From Cudoniella acicularis (lineage: Eukaryota > Ascomycota > Leotiomycetes > Helotiales > Helotiaceae), in contig JAAMPI010001656.1 of NCBI GenBank assembly GCA_013054445.1, positions 1-11,739 on the forward strand: a stretch of 11,739 bases of DNA. The letters are read 5' to 3'. This document shows positions 1-8,291 of the stretch, in pieces. The translations under genes and the position numbers were made by a program. The notes under the pieces were generated by a model. It was given only the letters and a program-made list of their open reading frames with translations, made no database searches and was not told the origin of the DNA. Numbering within the stretch: position 1 is the first letter of the stretch; every line of letters begins with the position of its first letter.

Positions 1-461
1 CCACCACTGGCGCTCCTGGTACGACGTCGACATGCCTTCCGTGGGCCTGGTTTCCGCCGTTTGCGGCTACGAAGGAATCCTCATGCGCTGGCTCTTTGGA
101 CAGAATTTCGTACTCAGCAATGGGTATTCGATTGTGGAGTATCCGCAAGGGATAGAGAAAGTGGCGTTGGAAATGGTGGAGCAGACATGGGCGCCTGATG
201 AGCCGAAGACGAAGTTTGAGCATAAGATTGGGCCATTGAGGGGGAAGATGCGGGAGGGGATTGGTGGCGAGAAGAGGACATTGAGGATGGTGGATGCGGA
301 GATTGTGAAGGTGGGGGGTTAGGCAGACGTATGTTGAGAGGACTGTGAGGGTTAAGGCGAAGGTGAAAGAGGAAGAAGAGTATTTAGAGAAGAGAGAGAC
401 GGAGGAGGATGAGGATGAGAAGTTGGAAGATAGAGTGGTGGAGTTGGTGTGGCTGTTTTAA
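1..461 (+). CDS. C-terminal part of a putative Fringe-like (GT31-type) glycosyltransferase; 5' end outside window; apparent frame slip
   Basis: The reading frame is open from base 2 and the true start lies to the left of the window. It begins with HHWRSWYDVDMPSVG and runs through CGYEGILMRWLFGQNFVL and SNGYSIVEYP to EMVEQTW. From memory, this pattern (a W-x-SW block, then C-G-x-E-x-xL-x-RW and LSNGYSIVEYP) resembles the C-terminal part of fungal Fringe-like GT31 glycosyltransferases, Golgi enzymes that add sugars to glycans; this is family recall, not a search result. The first frame stops at TAG 320-322, but one frame over the sequence is at once sensible (RQTYVERTVRVKAKVKEEEE...) and runs to TAA at 459-461, giving a Lys/Glu-rich tail. 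The change of frame falls at a run of six G (313-318); five G would join the two frames. Either the run is misread or the protein really ends at 322. The gene converges with the hydrolase gene to its right. Confidence 0.5.
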
Positions 462-1030
462 ATCTTCTTCTTCTCGATTGTTTTAAAAATTGGAAAAGGT
501 ACAGGTACCGAAAGAAAAAGAGGAAAAGGTTATATACACGGTGGAAGTTTGCTTGTACAGAGTCTTGTCAAAAAGGGGCGTCAGGGCGGGAAAAGGAAAA
601 GGAACAGGAGTACTACTCGACGGCCTAACTAGATTAGTAGCCCGAGGACAGCGATTTGTATTTGCAAGCCTAGTTGCTTGTGTTAATAAAAGTGATTTGA
701 TAACGTTTGGTTGCTTGGATCTGTATGTGTCTTATAGTTTATTTTTCTTTATCTCTGTTTCTTCTTGAATTTCTTGAAATATGTCCAAAAGACACTCCCG
801 GAAAAAATCACGTTCAAAATCAAACCCATACCCTGCGCTTATATCCACCACTGCCTCCTATGCTTCGACTTTCCCTGCCTACACCTCCCCTATCAGTACT
901 CTAAAACAACACCATAAAACACGCTGCTAGCTTAGAATTCTTCTTTCTTTTCTTCCTTGTATCTTCCAGTCCTCACGCCTCAGTTTAACTCCCACAGATC
1001 TGAACATTGCCCCTTATCTTCGGCCCTGAT
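462..1030. other. Convergent intergenic region, 3' flanks of two genes
   Basis: This 569-bp gap lies between the stop codons of two convergent genes and should hold both 3' UTRs. The short open frames inside it lack family motifs and good start contexts. A poly(A)-signal-like AATAAA for the left gene lies at 685-690. The opposite-strand equivalent, TTTATT, is at 738-743, about 290 bp past the stop of the minus-strand hydrolase, so the two transcripts may overlap tail to tail. I see nothing else here. Confidence 0.5.
685..690 (+). terminator. Poly(A) signal-like AATAAA
   Basis: A canonical AATAAA hexamer lies about 225 bp after the distal stop (459-461) of the glycosyltransferase-like gene, in the T-rich 3' flank. 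Fungal poly(A) signals are degenerate, so this is only a candidate. Confidence 0.3.
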
Positions 1031-3649
1031 TTAGAAACCTATTCTCGGAACGCCAAACTTCATCAAAGCCCTCATTGCCCTCTTAAACTCATTATCGATG
1101 TCACTATTTTGTCCTGATACGCCTAATGTATCGTTGATATCACCAAAAGGCACCATGTCGGCACGGCAAACCGTGTTTTTAGGGGGTAAGATGCTTGTTT
1201 GGAAGTATTTGTTGATGGAGGAGGTGATGCAGTGGGAGGGGGTGGAGAGCGAGGTGTGCTTTTTTGGTGGGTTGTTAACTTTATTCTCTGAAAGCTGTAG
1301 TTTGAGAGAAAGGAGAGGGAAAGGGAGGAAGGGAAAAGGGAAGTGATAGAGATTGAAGGGGGAAAGGGAAAAGGGGACAAACACCGTAAGCTTCTAAAAC
1401 AAGGACGACGGAGCCGGGAAAGCCGCGGGCGTTTCGGAGGGCTGCTCGGTGGGGGGTTACGTTGCTGTTTTGGAATTAGTATATACGATATACATCTTTA
1501 ATTATAGAGAGAAGGAGAAAATATCAAGCATCACATCCAGAAAAAAAATAAAATAAAATAAAAGACGAAAAATACTAGGAAGTAAATAAGTAAGTAAGAA
1601 AGGAACAAACCCACTCCCACAAATTCGCCACAAAAAGTATCCCCGGACTCATCTCAAAACCAGCAGGAACCTCAAACCTTCCCCCAAACCTCCACTTCGC
1701 CCTCTCCCTCCGCCCTACACAATCCAACCTCATACCCGCCATTACAGCGCCCACACTTGGACTCGTGCCCTCCAACTCCTTTACATAAGTTTTGAATTCC
1801 TCGACATCGTCATTAACAGGTAGCATATCTGAGCAGAGAATTGCGCGTGTGGCGTCGGGGTTGCCTTCTTCCTCTACCTCTGGCGGGATAGGTGGTGAAG
1901 GGGAAGGGGAAAGTGAAGGGGAGCAAGGTAGAGGAGGGTCTGAAAGCGGGAGGTTAGGAGGGGGAAAGAGTGAGAGGAAGTGAGTGCCGTTGCCGTTTGA
2001 GAGGGCTAGGAGGGAGGTGGCTAGGCGTGGGAAGAGGAGGATGGGGCGGTAGAGGGCGCTGGCTATTCCCCTCTTAACACTTGAATACGTCACCAATTTC
2101 GGAATATTCTCCTCATCTCCTGGAACTATAACAGGATTTTTCTTCAAAGAAGAAAGTAGCTTATCCAAACGGATTTTTATCAATCCCGGCGAGGAAGCGT
2201 AGAAATCACAACCCGAAGGACCTGCAGCATGGCAGAAAGTGTAGACTTTTATTTTATTAGCAAAATAATGCTCTTTTTCTGGGAGAGTGGGGAAAGGGAA
2301 GGAAGGGCGGAATCAAGAGAAGTTATGAGTTGATTACAGGAAGATATGACGGCTTCAGCGTCGGTGATGAAGTGCATGTTGAGGCCGGAAGAGAGTTCGC
2401 TGGCGTCGACGTTTCCGTCTAGGACAAGGTGCCCAGTCTGAGAGGGAAAGAGGGAGGCGAAAGTTAGGCCGAGGTAGGTGCCGTAGCTGAAGCCCCAGTA
2501 GTGGAGTTTTGGGTTTTGGGGAGTGGTTAAGAGGAGGAGAGCGAGCAGGTCACGGGCTGTGGAGGCGGTGGAGAGGAAGTTTAGGGGGTTTGGTGATGGG
2601 GTGGTGGTGGTGTTTGAGTGGTAGGTGCTGCTGCAGTGTTGGGAGAGAGCGGTGGCACGCGCGAAGGCTTCGTATATGGCGGAAGGGTGGGCGTCTAGGA
2701 CGGGAGGTGTGAGGAGGTCCCATAATGTACTTGATTGGGGGGTCTTGAAGCAGGAAATGTGGGGGGTTGAGAAGCCGACTTTTGTTTGTTAGTAAAGCTT
2801 TTTTACTTTAAATAAATGGGGATGGGAATGGAAGGGGGAAATAAAACCTCCGCGTGGATCGAAGGAGATGATATCCTAGTTAATTTTAGTTGGTTATAAT
2901 AACAGAGGTAAATGGGAAGTGGTAAGATCTTACATAATTCTTCCCAACAACGGTTTGGTAGTGTTGAGCTAGATGCTTCATAAACCAGATGCCACTTCCT
3001 CCTGGACCACCTGCTTTTCTCAGTCTTTTTCATTTCAAAACATAAGAATTTGAAGAGCAGTTCAAATACCAGGATTGATAAACACAGAGCCTTTATAATT
3101 CTCCCTCTCTGTAGCATTGAAACGAATCACTGCAATGGAAGCGCGATGCTCATCGCGTGGGTCTAGCCAGTCGAGGGGAACCTGTTTTATGTTTTAGCTT
3201 GGCAATGGCTGATACTCTGGAAGGTTTGACAGGGGAGATGGGAGAGAGGGAAGAAAGGAACTTACGTCTAATTTCGCACAATCGTAAACTTCGTAGCATG
3301 GATGCCATATTAGTTCTTTCGCTGGTTCGATCTATAGTCATTCATTCATGTAAGTATTTCCTCCTCCAACTTTTAACAAAATCTTTGACAAGAAAGAAAA
3401 GAGAAGGGGAGGGAGGGAAAGAAAAGCAGCAAAATAAAAAAAATATATCCTCACATTACTCCATTTCCACCCCTCCTCCAAAACACTCGGTTTCTCTTTC
3501 ACAAGCCATTCCCCCAAAACCACATCCCCAAAATAGCGCCACAGCCCTAGCACAAAAGTCAGGCAAAAAATAGCCCCTACTCTAAACCGCACCGTTGATC
3601 CACGACTTCCGGTTAAGATAGGCCGTGCGAAAAAGTCTTTTTCTTCCAT
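1031..3649 (-). CDS. Membrane-anchored/secreted alpha/beta hydrolase, tripeptidyl-aminopeptidase-like (S33/TAP-like), 9 exons, 619 aa
   Basis: Exons, in minus-strand order: 3455-3649, 3266-3331, 3070-3181, 2934-3010, 2848-2875, 2338-2778, 1615-2245, 1383-1464, 1031-1258. They sum to 1860 nt and all phases agree. MEEKDFF is the first true ATG of exon 1 and has A at -3. A single hydrophobic stretch (VGAIFCLTFVLGLW, about residues 22-35) is a signal anchor or signal peptide. Family motifs follow in order: IWHPC, VPLDW (88-92), the oxyanion loop NPGGPGGSG (123-131), SFDPRGVGFSTP, the nucleophile elbow GFSYG (Ser257), AGPSGC, AILCSD, the acid in DNVTP (Asp517), and YGH (His545) before PSHC. The triad is complete, so an active serine hydrolase that cuts peptides or esters outside the plasma membrane is likely; the substrate is unknown. 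Splicing signals include TACTAAC in the fifth intron; the fifth and eighth donors (GTTTTA, GTTTGT) are weak. Residues about 401-428 form a Pro/Ser-rich insert. Confidence 0.9.
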
Positions 3650-3841
3650 AGTTGTATTCGTACCTAGACGGCGGGCGGATAGACGTTGAAGAGTGTGTGC
3701 AACATGCGGAAATGAATTAAATGGGGGTTTTAATCGTGCCAAGTGAAGGTGTGGTGGAGATGCGAAGGTTGTGAAGGTTCTGGTGATGGGCTCTTATCTT
3801 ATCTGATTGTTAATTTGGTGTTTGTTCTTGGCGGAGGGATG
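3650..3841 (-). promoter_or_regulatory. Proximal upstream region of the hydrolase gene
   Basis: This is the stretch between the hydrolase ATG (3649) and the inserted transposable element. It must carry the 5' UTR and the proximal promoter. I see no clear TATA box or other named site, so the call rests on position alone. Confidence 0.35.
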
Positions 3842-3844
3842 TTA

Positions 3845-3876
3845 CGAGCCTGCGGACAGAAATCTGGGTTTCAGGC
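3845..3876 (+). repeat. Left terminal inverted repeat of the MITE
   Basis: The 32 bp from CGAGCCTGCGG to TTTCAGGC match the reverse complement of 4073-4104 at 31 of 32 positions (A/G difference at base 3862). Confidence 0.85.
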
Positions 3877-4072
3877 TATTTTATAAGTAAATTAAAATTT
3901 GAAAATCATAAACTTTTAAAGGCCAGTAAATAGAAAGCTTCTTTGCCTCTTAGAAATCTTAATCACTAGATCCTTTACTATAATTATTCCTGGTTATTTT
4001 ATAACTTTCAAGTGATCGTAATAACTTTGGTTTTCGGAGGCCTGAAGGTGGAGTCGCGAAGCCTGAGAATCG

Positions 4073-4104
4073 GCCTGAAACCCAGACTTCTGTCCGCAGG
4101 CTCG
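4073..4104 (-). repeat. Right terminal inverted repeat of the MITE
   Basis: Reverse complement of the left repeat with one mismatch. The element ends ...GCAGGCTCG immediately before the TTA at 4105-4107. Confidence 0.85.
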
Positions 4105-4107
4105 TTA

Positions 4108-5086
4108 GGTGGGGTGGGGTTATGAAACTTGCAAGGAAGTTGGGGGAAGAGGGTTTCCACGTGATGATTCCTGAATAAATATACACTATTTGAGGCAGCT
4201 ACAGGATGCATAAAAAGAAGGGGTGGTGAAATATGGGATATGGAATTGATAAAGAAGAGTATATTTTGGAGCTTATGCTGTTAGGTATTTGATAGGTGAG
4301 AGCTGAGAGACGATTTACCTTGCTCTCATTGTTTCGCTCAAGAAGAGAGTAAAAGAGATTAGTAAACAATCGAGCGTGGGTAAGAATTATTCTCGTGTTT
4401 TTCTTTCTATCAGTGAGTGAGTATATCTGTTAACAGCTTTGGTAGATTGATATGAGACAGTATAATACCACTACCCACCACAGATGTGATACAAAGGTCG
4501 AGTGGATGAATACCTAGGCAAGAAGAACATCTAGTTGGGTGGAGAAAGGGCGGCAGGTAAACCCACTATCTTATTAGCAGGTGAGAGGCAGTCGCTGCTA
4601 TTGTTCTGAAGAAAAGTCTTTTTGTAGAGTGTTGCGTTGGGTTGCGAATGTAATTTCTGTTTGAATTGAACGGGTTGAAGGGTAATAGAGTAGCTCGCTG
4701 TGAGTGTTTCCTAAACGTGAAAGGACAACACAATACATCGCAAGAAGCTGAATTTCTAATACAGCAAAGAATCCAAACGTGAGGAAGTTTCACACGTAGT
4801 TAGTAGAAAAATCTGCAATTTTAGACTTTTTTCTGTTCTTTTTGCAAAGAATACCTATGTAATTGAGACGAATGACGCGACCTAGACGCCAGGATCCTGT
4901 AGTTACACCAGACGAGAGCGCAAGAAAGCAATAAACAAGACAACCTTCCTTATCCTGACACTAGTGAGACCGCAAATTTTGCACACGTAAGGTAGGTGCG
5001 TGGAAATTAGCACATTTCTGCAGATAATCCCATGCTTCGTTCCTTCGTTATTTGGAGAAAGAGAGAGGGTATTTTGGTGGGGCGAT
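4108..5086. other. Intergenic region between MITE and fibrillarin 3' end
   Basis: This roughly 980-bp AT-rich stretch has no open frame with family motifs, codon bias or credible splice structure on either strand. Its right part must contain the fibrillarin 3' UTR and its left part the distal upstream region of the hydrolase gene. I checked by eye for tRNA A/B boxes, box C/D motif pairs and tandem repeats and found nothing convincing. Confidence 0.5.
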
Positions 5087-6307
5087 CTAGCTGGTGGAGC
5101 GGACGTAGCGGCCTACAACGATGCAATGATCTCTCTCGAAGGGTTCTGTGGGGTGAATTGGTTAGACTGTTGTGTGTGGCTGGGGTGGATAAAAGTTTCA
5201 AGGTTGGATTCTAGAAGTAGATCAAACGGCTTACCAAGTGTCAATTGTTCCAAAGGCTTAATTCTCTCCTCTCTCAATTTTATGACTTCTTGGGCGAAAA
5301 CTTGCTCGGGTGGTGCGGTACTGTCGATACAGTTTGCTTTGATAGAAATGACAATTCCTCCTCCAACTTTCAAGAATAAATGAGCGTTTAGTCCAACAAT
5401 ACGAGCTTGATCAGGTTGCGCAACATCGGCAAAGATAACATCGACCATTGAAACGAGCATTCTGTAGCGGAGGGGGTGACGAGCGTCTTCGATGATTGGG
5501 ATGACATTTGTGCGGTGGGTGGCCATGTTGATCAGATCACGACCGGAACGATGCGAAAACTCAACGGCAAAGACTGTTCCAGTAGGACCAACAATATCTG
5601 CAACGTGCGAAACTGATGTTCCTGAAGCAGCACCGAGGTAGAGAACTTTTGCGCCGGGCTTGATGAAGATTTCGTCCAGACCACCCAAAACACCAGCAGC
5701 CAACTTGCTGCGGAAGGGATTCCAAACACGGTATTCGGTCTTGGTTACTGAAGGAGTGCCATCGTCGTTCAGGGCTCCGGAGTTCTCGACACTGATGCGC
5801 TTTTCGCCGTAGACTGATTCGCCAGGGCAAAGGTTCTTGGTGACCAACATATCTTCCTTTCCACGAGCGACGAAGATACCGCCATGTCTGTGGGGTTCCT
5901 ATATAAAATTAGATGTGATCTTCGATTTGAAGATATTGATAGAGACATACAACAATAGTCTTCGCGCCACCCCGTGCTCCTCCTCCTCGTCCGCCTCTGG
6001 GTGCTCCGCGACCTCCTCTTGGTGCGCCTCGACCGCCTCCACGACCACCTCTGCTATCACCTCGACCTCCTTACCCTCCGGTCAGCTACCCTTGTTCTCA
6101 TAATGTTTCTCTGAATCGCGGAATGTTTCAAAGCTCGACCATTCACAATCTTTTGATCGGAATTGGAAAATTGTCGAGCTTTGCGGGGATGTAAAACTGA
6201 CCTCGACCACCACCACCACCTCTTGAAAATCCGCCTCGTCCTCCACGATCACCCCCTCGTGCACCGCCTCGTGGGGCGCCGCGGCCTCCTCTTGGTGTGT
6301 ATGCCAT
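5087..6307 (-). CDS. NOP1: Fibrillarin, snoRNA-guided rRNA 2'-O-methyltransferase, 4 exons, 315 aa
   Basis: Exons, in minus-strand order: 6202-6307, 5951-6069, 5235-5898, 5087-5145 (948 nt, phases consistent). Fibrillarin is the catalytic subunit of nucleolar box C/D snoRNPs: it transfers methyl from S-adenosylmethionine to pre-rRNA riboses and also methylates a histone H2A glutamine. Residues 1-75 form the Gly/Arg-rich (GAR) domain starting [15 protein letters not shown], a usual target of arginine methylation. The Rossmann methyltransferase domain follows: [16 protein letters not shown] (76-91), [14 protein letters not shown] (131-144), the SAM-binding loop [15 protein letters not shown] (160-174), the acidic residue in FAVEFSHR (Glu187), [12 protein letters not shown] (227-238) and ISIKAN (259-264). 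The last intron splits LEQLTL from [16 protein letters not shown], the family's normal C-terminus. Length is typical. Introns are 132, 52 and 89 nt. The first intron has several possible acceptors, treated separately. Confidence 0.96.
6061..6074 (-). promoter_or_regulatory. Tandem in-frame splice acceptors at the end of fibrillarin intron 1
   Basis: On the minus strand the end of intron 1 reads GCTGACCGGAGGGTAAGGAGGTCGAG. The branch-like GCTGAC is followed by AG at 6071-6070, 6068-6067 and 6062-6061. All three keep the frame after the phase-1 donor at 6201. They add or remove Gly, or Gly-Arg-Gly, in the GAR domain. An earlier AG (in CCGGAG) would give an immediate TAA. I prefer TAAG (exon from 6069) because it lies about a dozen bases past the branch A and AAG is favoured over GAG. 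Confidence 0.55.
6129..6183 (-). repeat. Intronic hairpin: 11-bp perfect inverted repeat inside fibrillarin intron 1
   Basis: CAAAGCTCGAC at 6129-6139 is the exact reverse complement of GTCGAGCTTTG at 6173-6183, with a 33-nt loop. A short ATC/GAT pair around AAAA may extend the fold inside the loop. The whole structure lies within the 132-nt intron 1, between the donor (6201) and the branch-like GCTGAC, so the pre-mRNA could fold here. Confidence 0.6.
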
Positions 6308-6464
6308 CTCTGCGTTGGGTGTTGGAATTGAGTATGCAGAGCTGTTGGTGGATATGAAGCTGTAGCTGCGATTTCGAAAGCTGCTGTGAAATTTTATTTT
6401 TTGCCGATTCTTCTGAAGCTCCAGCCACCAATAGAGAGCGAGCGAGCTAAGATAGTGAGTGGGT

Positions 6465-6470
6465 CACGTG
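6465..6470. promoter_or_regulatory. CACGTG E-box in the fibrillarin upstream region
   Basis: A perfect CACGTG, in the context TCACGTG, lies about 158 bp upstream of the fibrillarin ATG. In fungi such sites bind bHLH factors (Cbf1-like). A regulatory role is inferred from position only. A second copy at 10191-10196 is upstream of the last gene. Confidence 0.3.
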
Positions 6471-7737
6471 TTTTTTTTGACCGACCTGTGACTTTGCCCC
6501 AGCCCGCCTCGCCTTGTCTGGCATCCATCCCTCTCTTGCTTCTCGACTTCATTGCAAAATCTCGATATCACGACTCGGATTTCGCAACGCCATCTGTATT
6601 TGAAATTCTCTCCATCCTGACGTGTTCAAAACCGATTTCCACGGCGACTCGGCGACTGTGCCTCTCTTGCTTACCGTTTGGCTCTGCGCAGTGCGCACGC
6701 ATGATGATCACCGGTTTGCAACAGCTTCCAGCTTCCGAAGAGTAAAAGAGGCTTACGCTCCTCGAAACGCTGGGTCATGGATTCAAACATAGAACACACT
6801 GCGGCCGATTATCTGATCGCATCGCATCGACGTTTAGGTGGCGCTGTAATACCTAGGAACTCTCAGGCCTTGGATGTGACTTTGTCCTGGCAATATTCGA
6901 AGTACCTCCGTACCATACTTTGTGTCGAGGCGACGAGATTGCAGCAGTTAACTCTTGGGTTTACGTACGGCGCTCCGTACTTGGCAGTTTGCAATCAGAG
7001 ACATCGCTTGGTTTCTCGGCGATATCACAACTTTCGAGGTACATCAATCAAGGGGAATTTGGAATGCAGCATACACCCGGCGCTTCACCGACATGTAATG
7101 AAGTCGAACATACGAAGCAAACCCATCCGAGTGGATGGACACCCGCGTTGTCCTACGTACCGGTGCCAGTCACCAATTATCCCATGCTGCAGCAATCAAT
7201 ATGGCAGTGCGTGCCATCAGCAGCCTCAACTTATCAGATGGCAGGAGGCTCTCGCTTTCATCCGGTCTGCGTTGTGAGCGCGCTCTTCCGGTCGCACAGG
7301 CTCGAACAGTTGGGTTGCCCCTGCTCAGTCCTTGGCTGCGACATCTCTTCTCTTCAGAAGTTCAGACGTCATGGGTCAGTCACTTGACTGTCGTCTTCAG
7401 GCTTTCCAGCAAAAGCAGGCCTGGCAGCTGGCCCGCCAACAAGCCCCAGCTCGGGCTTGGAACAGATTAGATGGCTGGGCGAATCTTTACGGCCAGTTCG
7501 GAGAATTCCCTGGATTACCTCATTGTCTTATCCATCTCGTCATGCACATATACCTATTTTATGAATTCTTTTGAGCCTTCTCTCACCTTCTGCGTTGCAC
7601 ACATGGGCAAAATTCGTCGATTAAACCAGGCGGGTTTCGCGTGGGTCTCGGGCAAGACAGGGGCTCGCTCGCTAAACCGCCAAGCTTTCTGCGCCCAGCG
7701 GCGCTCTCCTCGTTTGAATACCCCCACTCATCCCGCC

Positions 7738-7747
7738 ATTGGCCAAT
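7738..7747. promoter_or_regulatory. Palindromic double CCAAT box
   Basis: ATTGGCCAAT carries a CCAAT pentamer on each strand. CCAAT is the site of the HAP/NF-Y-type complex in ascomycetes. It lies about 545 bp upstream of the secreted protein's ATG, far for a core element, so the assignment is tentative. Confidence 0.25.
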
Positions 7748-8108
7748 CCCCTGTTTGGAGTTTATTTCTTGAACGGTTTCCTGTCATCCCGACTTTTCTT
7801 CATGGGACGGAGTCTGTGCCTTTCAAGACTTCAGACACGTCAAGACTTTTTGCTGGCGGCACGGGCTCATGCCACCAGCGAAAGAACTCTCCTCGTCTCC
7901 AGACCCGTGTCTGCTCTCGGCACATAGACAAGCCATCCCAAATGCATTAAGCTTTGAGTACCATGGCCCTGTCTTGAAAGGGATTCCCGTGTCTGGAATG
8001 AGCCTAATTCGATTAAAGTCGGATTGCCCAGTCTCTGGGGTAGGTTCATGAGCGGACAATGTTGGTTCCGAAGACATCCTGCCCAAGCATGATCGGAGCT
8101 AGACTTCG

Positions 8109-8116
8109 TATATTAA
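8109..8116 (+). promoter_or_regulatory. TATA-like element upstream of the secreted protein gene
   Basis: TATATTAA lies about 176 bp before the ATG at 8292, a plausible place for a core promoter element with a moderate 5' UTR. A second AT-rich candidate is at 8253-8260, only some 30 bp from the ATG. Confidence 0.25.
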
Positions 8117-8291
8117 GTCTGAGGATCGTCCGTCCAAAGATTATTCTCCAGCACCACTTTCAATCTTACAACAGTGCCCACCAGTCTCCCTCATTCTTTT
8201 CAACGAGCGCCCCAGTGGCCGCCACAATCCTTTTACACAAACATTCTTTAATTTATATTACTTTCAATCCACTTTAGAAACCATCATCATC

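Larger units (their letters stand above)
3845..4104. mobile_element. MITE (non-autonomous DNA transposon), 260 bp, TTA target duplication
   Basis: Near-perfect terminal inverted repeats of 32 bp (3845-3876 and 4073-4104, one mismatch) begin CGAGCCTGCGGACAGAA. They are flanked by identical TTA triplets at 3842-3844 and 4105-4107, which fits a target-site duplication. The interior is AT-rich and has no transposase frame, so the element is non-autonomous. A TTA duplication is compatible with the PIF/Harbinger superfamily, but the TIR sequence does not let me assign it. The right subterminal part repeats GCCTGA three times (4040-4045, 4061-4066, 4073-4078), a possible transposase-binding pattern that matches the inner end of the left TIR. 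It lies about 195-455 bp upstream of the hydrolase ATG. The high TIR identity suggests a fairly young copy. Confidence 0.8.
6308..8291. other. Long divergent intergenic region (about 2 kb) without a convincing gene
   Basis: The region separates the start codons of fibrillarin (leftward) and the secreted repeat protein (rightward), so both promoters lie in it. It is more GC-balanced than the other gaps and holds several overlapping plus-strand open frames (about 6777-7277, 6920-7387, 7135-7470, 7471-7950). None shows family motifs, a consistent splice plan or one favoured frame, and I regard them as chance. Small palindromes are present, for example GTACGG-CGCT-CCGTAC at 6965-6980 and ATTGGCCAAT at 7738-7747. 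An unrecognised lncRNA or a decayed gene cannot be excluded. Confidence 0.45.

Noticed and set aside
490..768. Open frame of 92 codons after the glycosyltransferase-like gene
   Set aside because: It lies in a 3' flank, overlaps a poly(A)-like signal, has no family motif and is not framed by splice sites.
3318..3345. GGTTCGATC resembling a tRNA B box
   Set aside because: It falls across an exon/intron edge of the hydrolase gene, and no A box or cloverleaf can be drawn around it.
4379..4412. Intron-like GTAAGA...TATCAG on the plus strand
   Set aside because: It is only about 30 nt long, shorter than any intron seen here, and has no open frame on either side.
6070..6201. snoRNA hosted in fibrillarin intron 1
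   Set aside because: The hairpin is real, but I could not find a C box (RTGATGA) with a matching D box, and the only CTGA is the probable branch site. The H/ACA layout is also incomplete.
6920..7387. Plus-strand open frame of 155 codons between fibrillarin and the secreted protein gene
   Set aside because: It overlaps other open frames in different registers, shows no recognisable motif and has no favoured frame that extends through splice sites.
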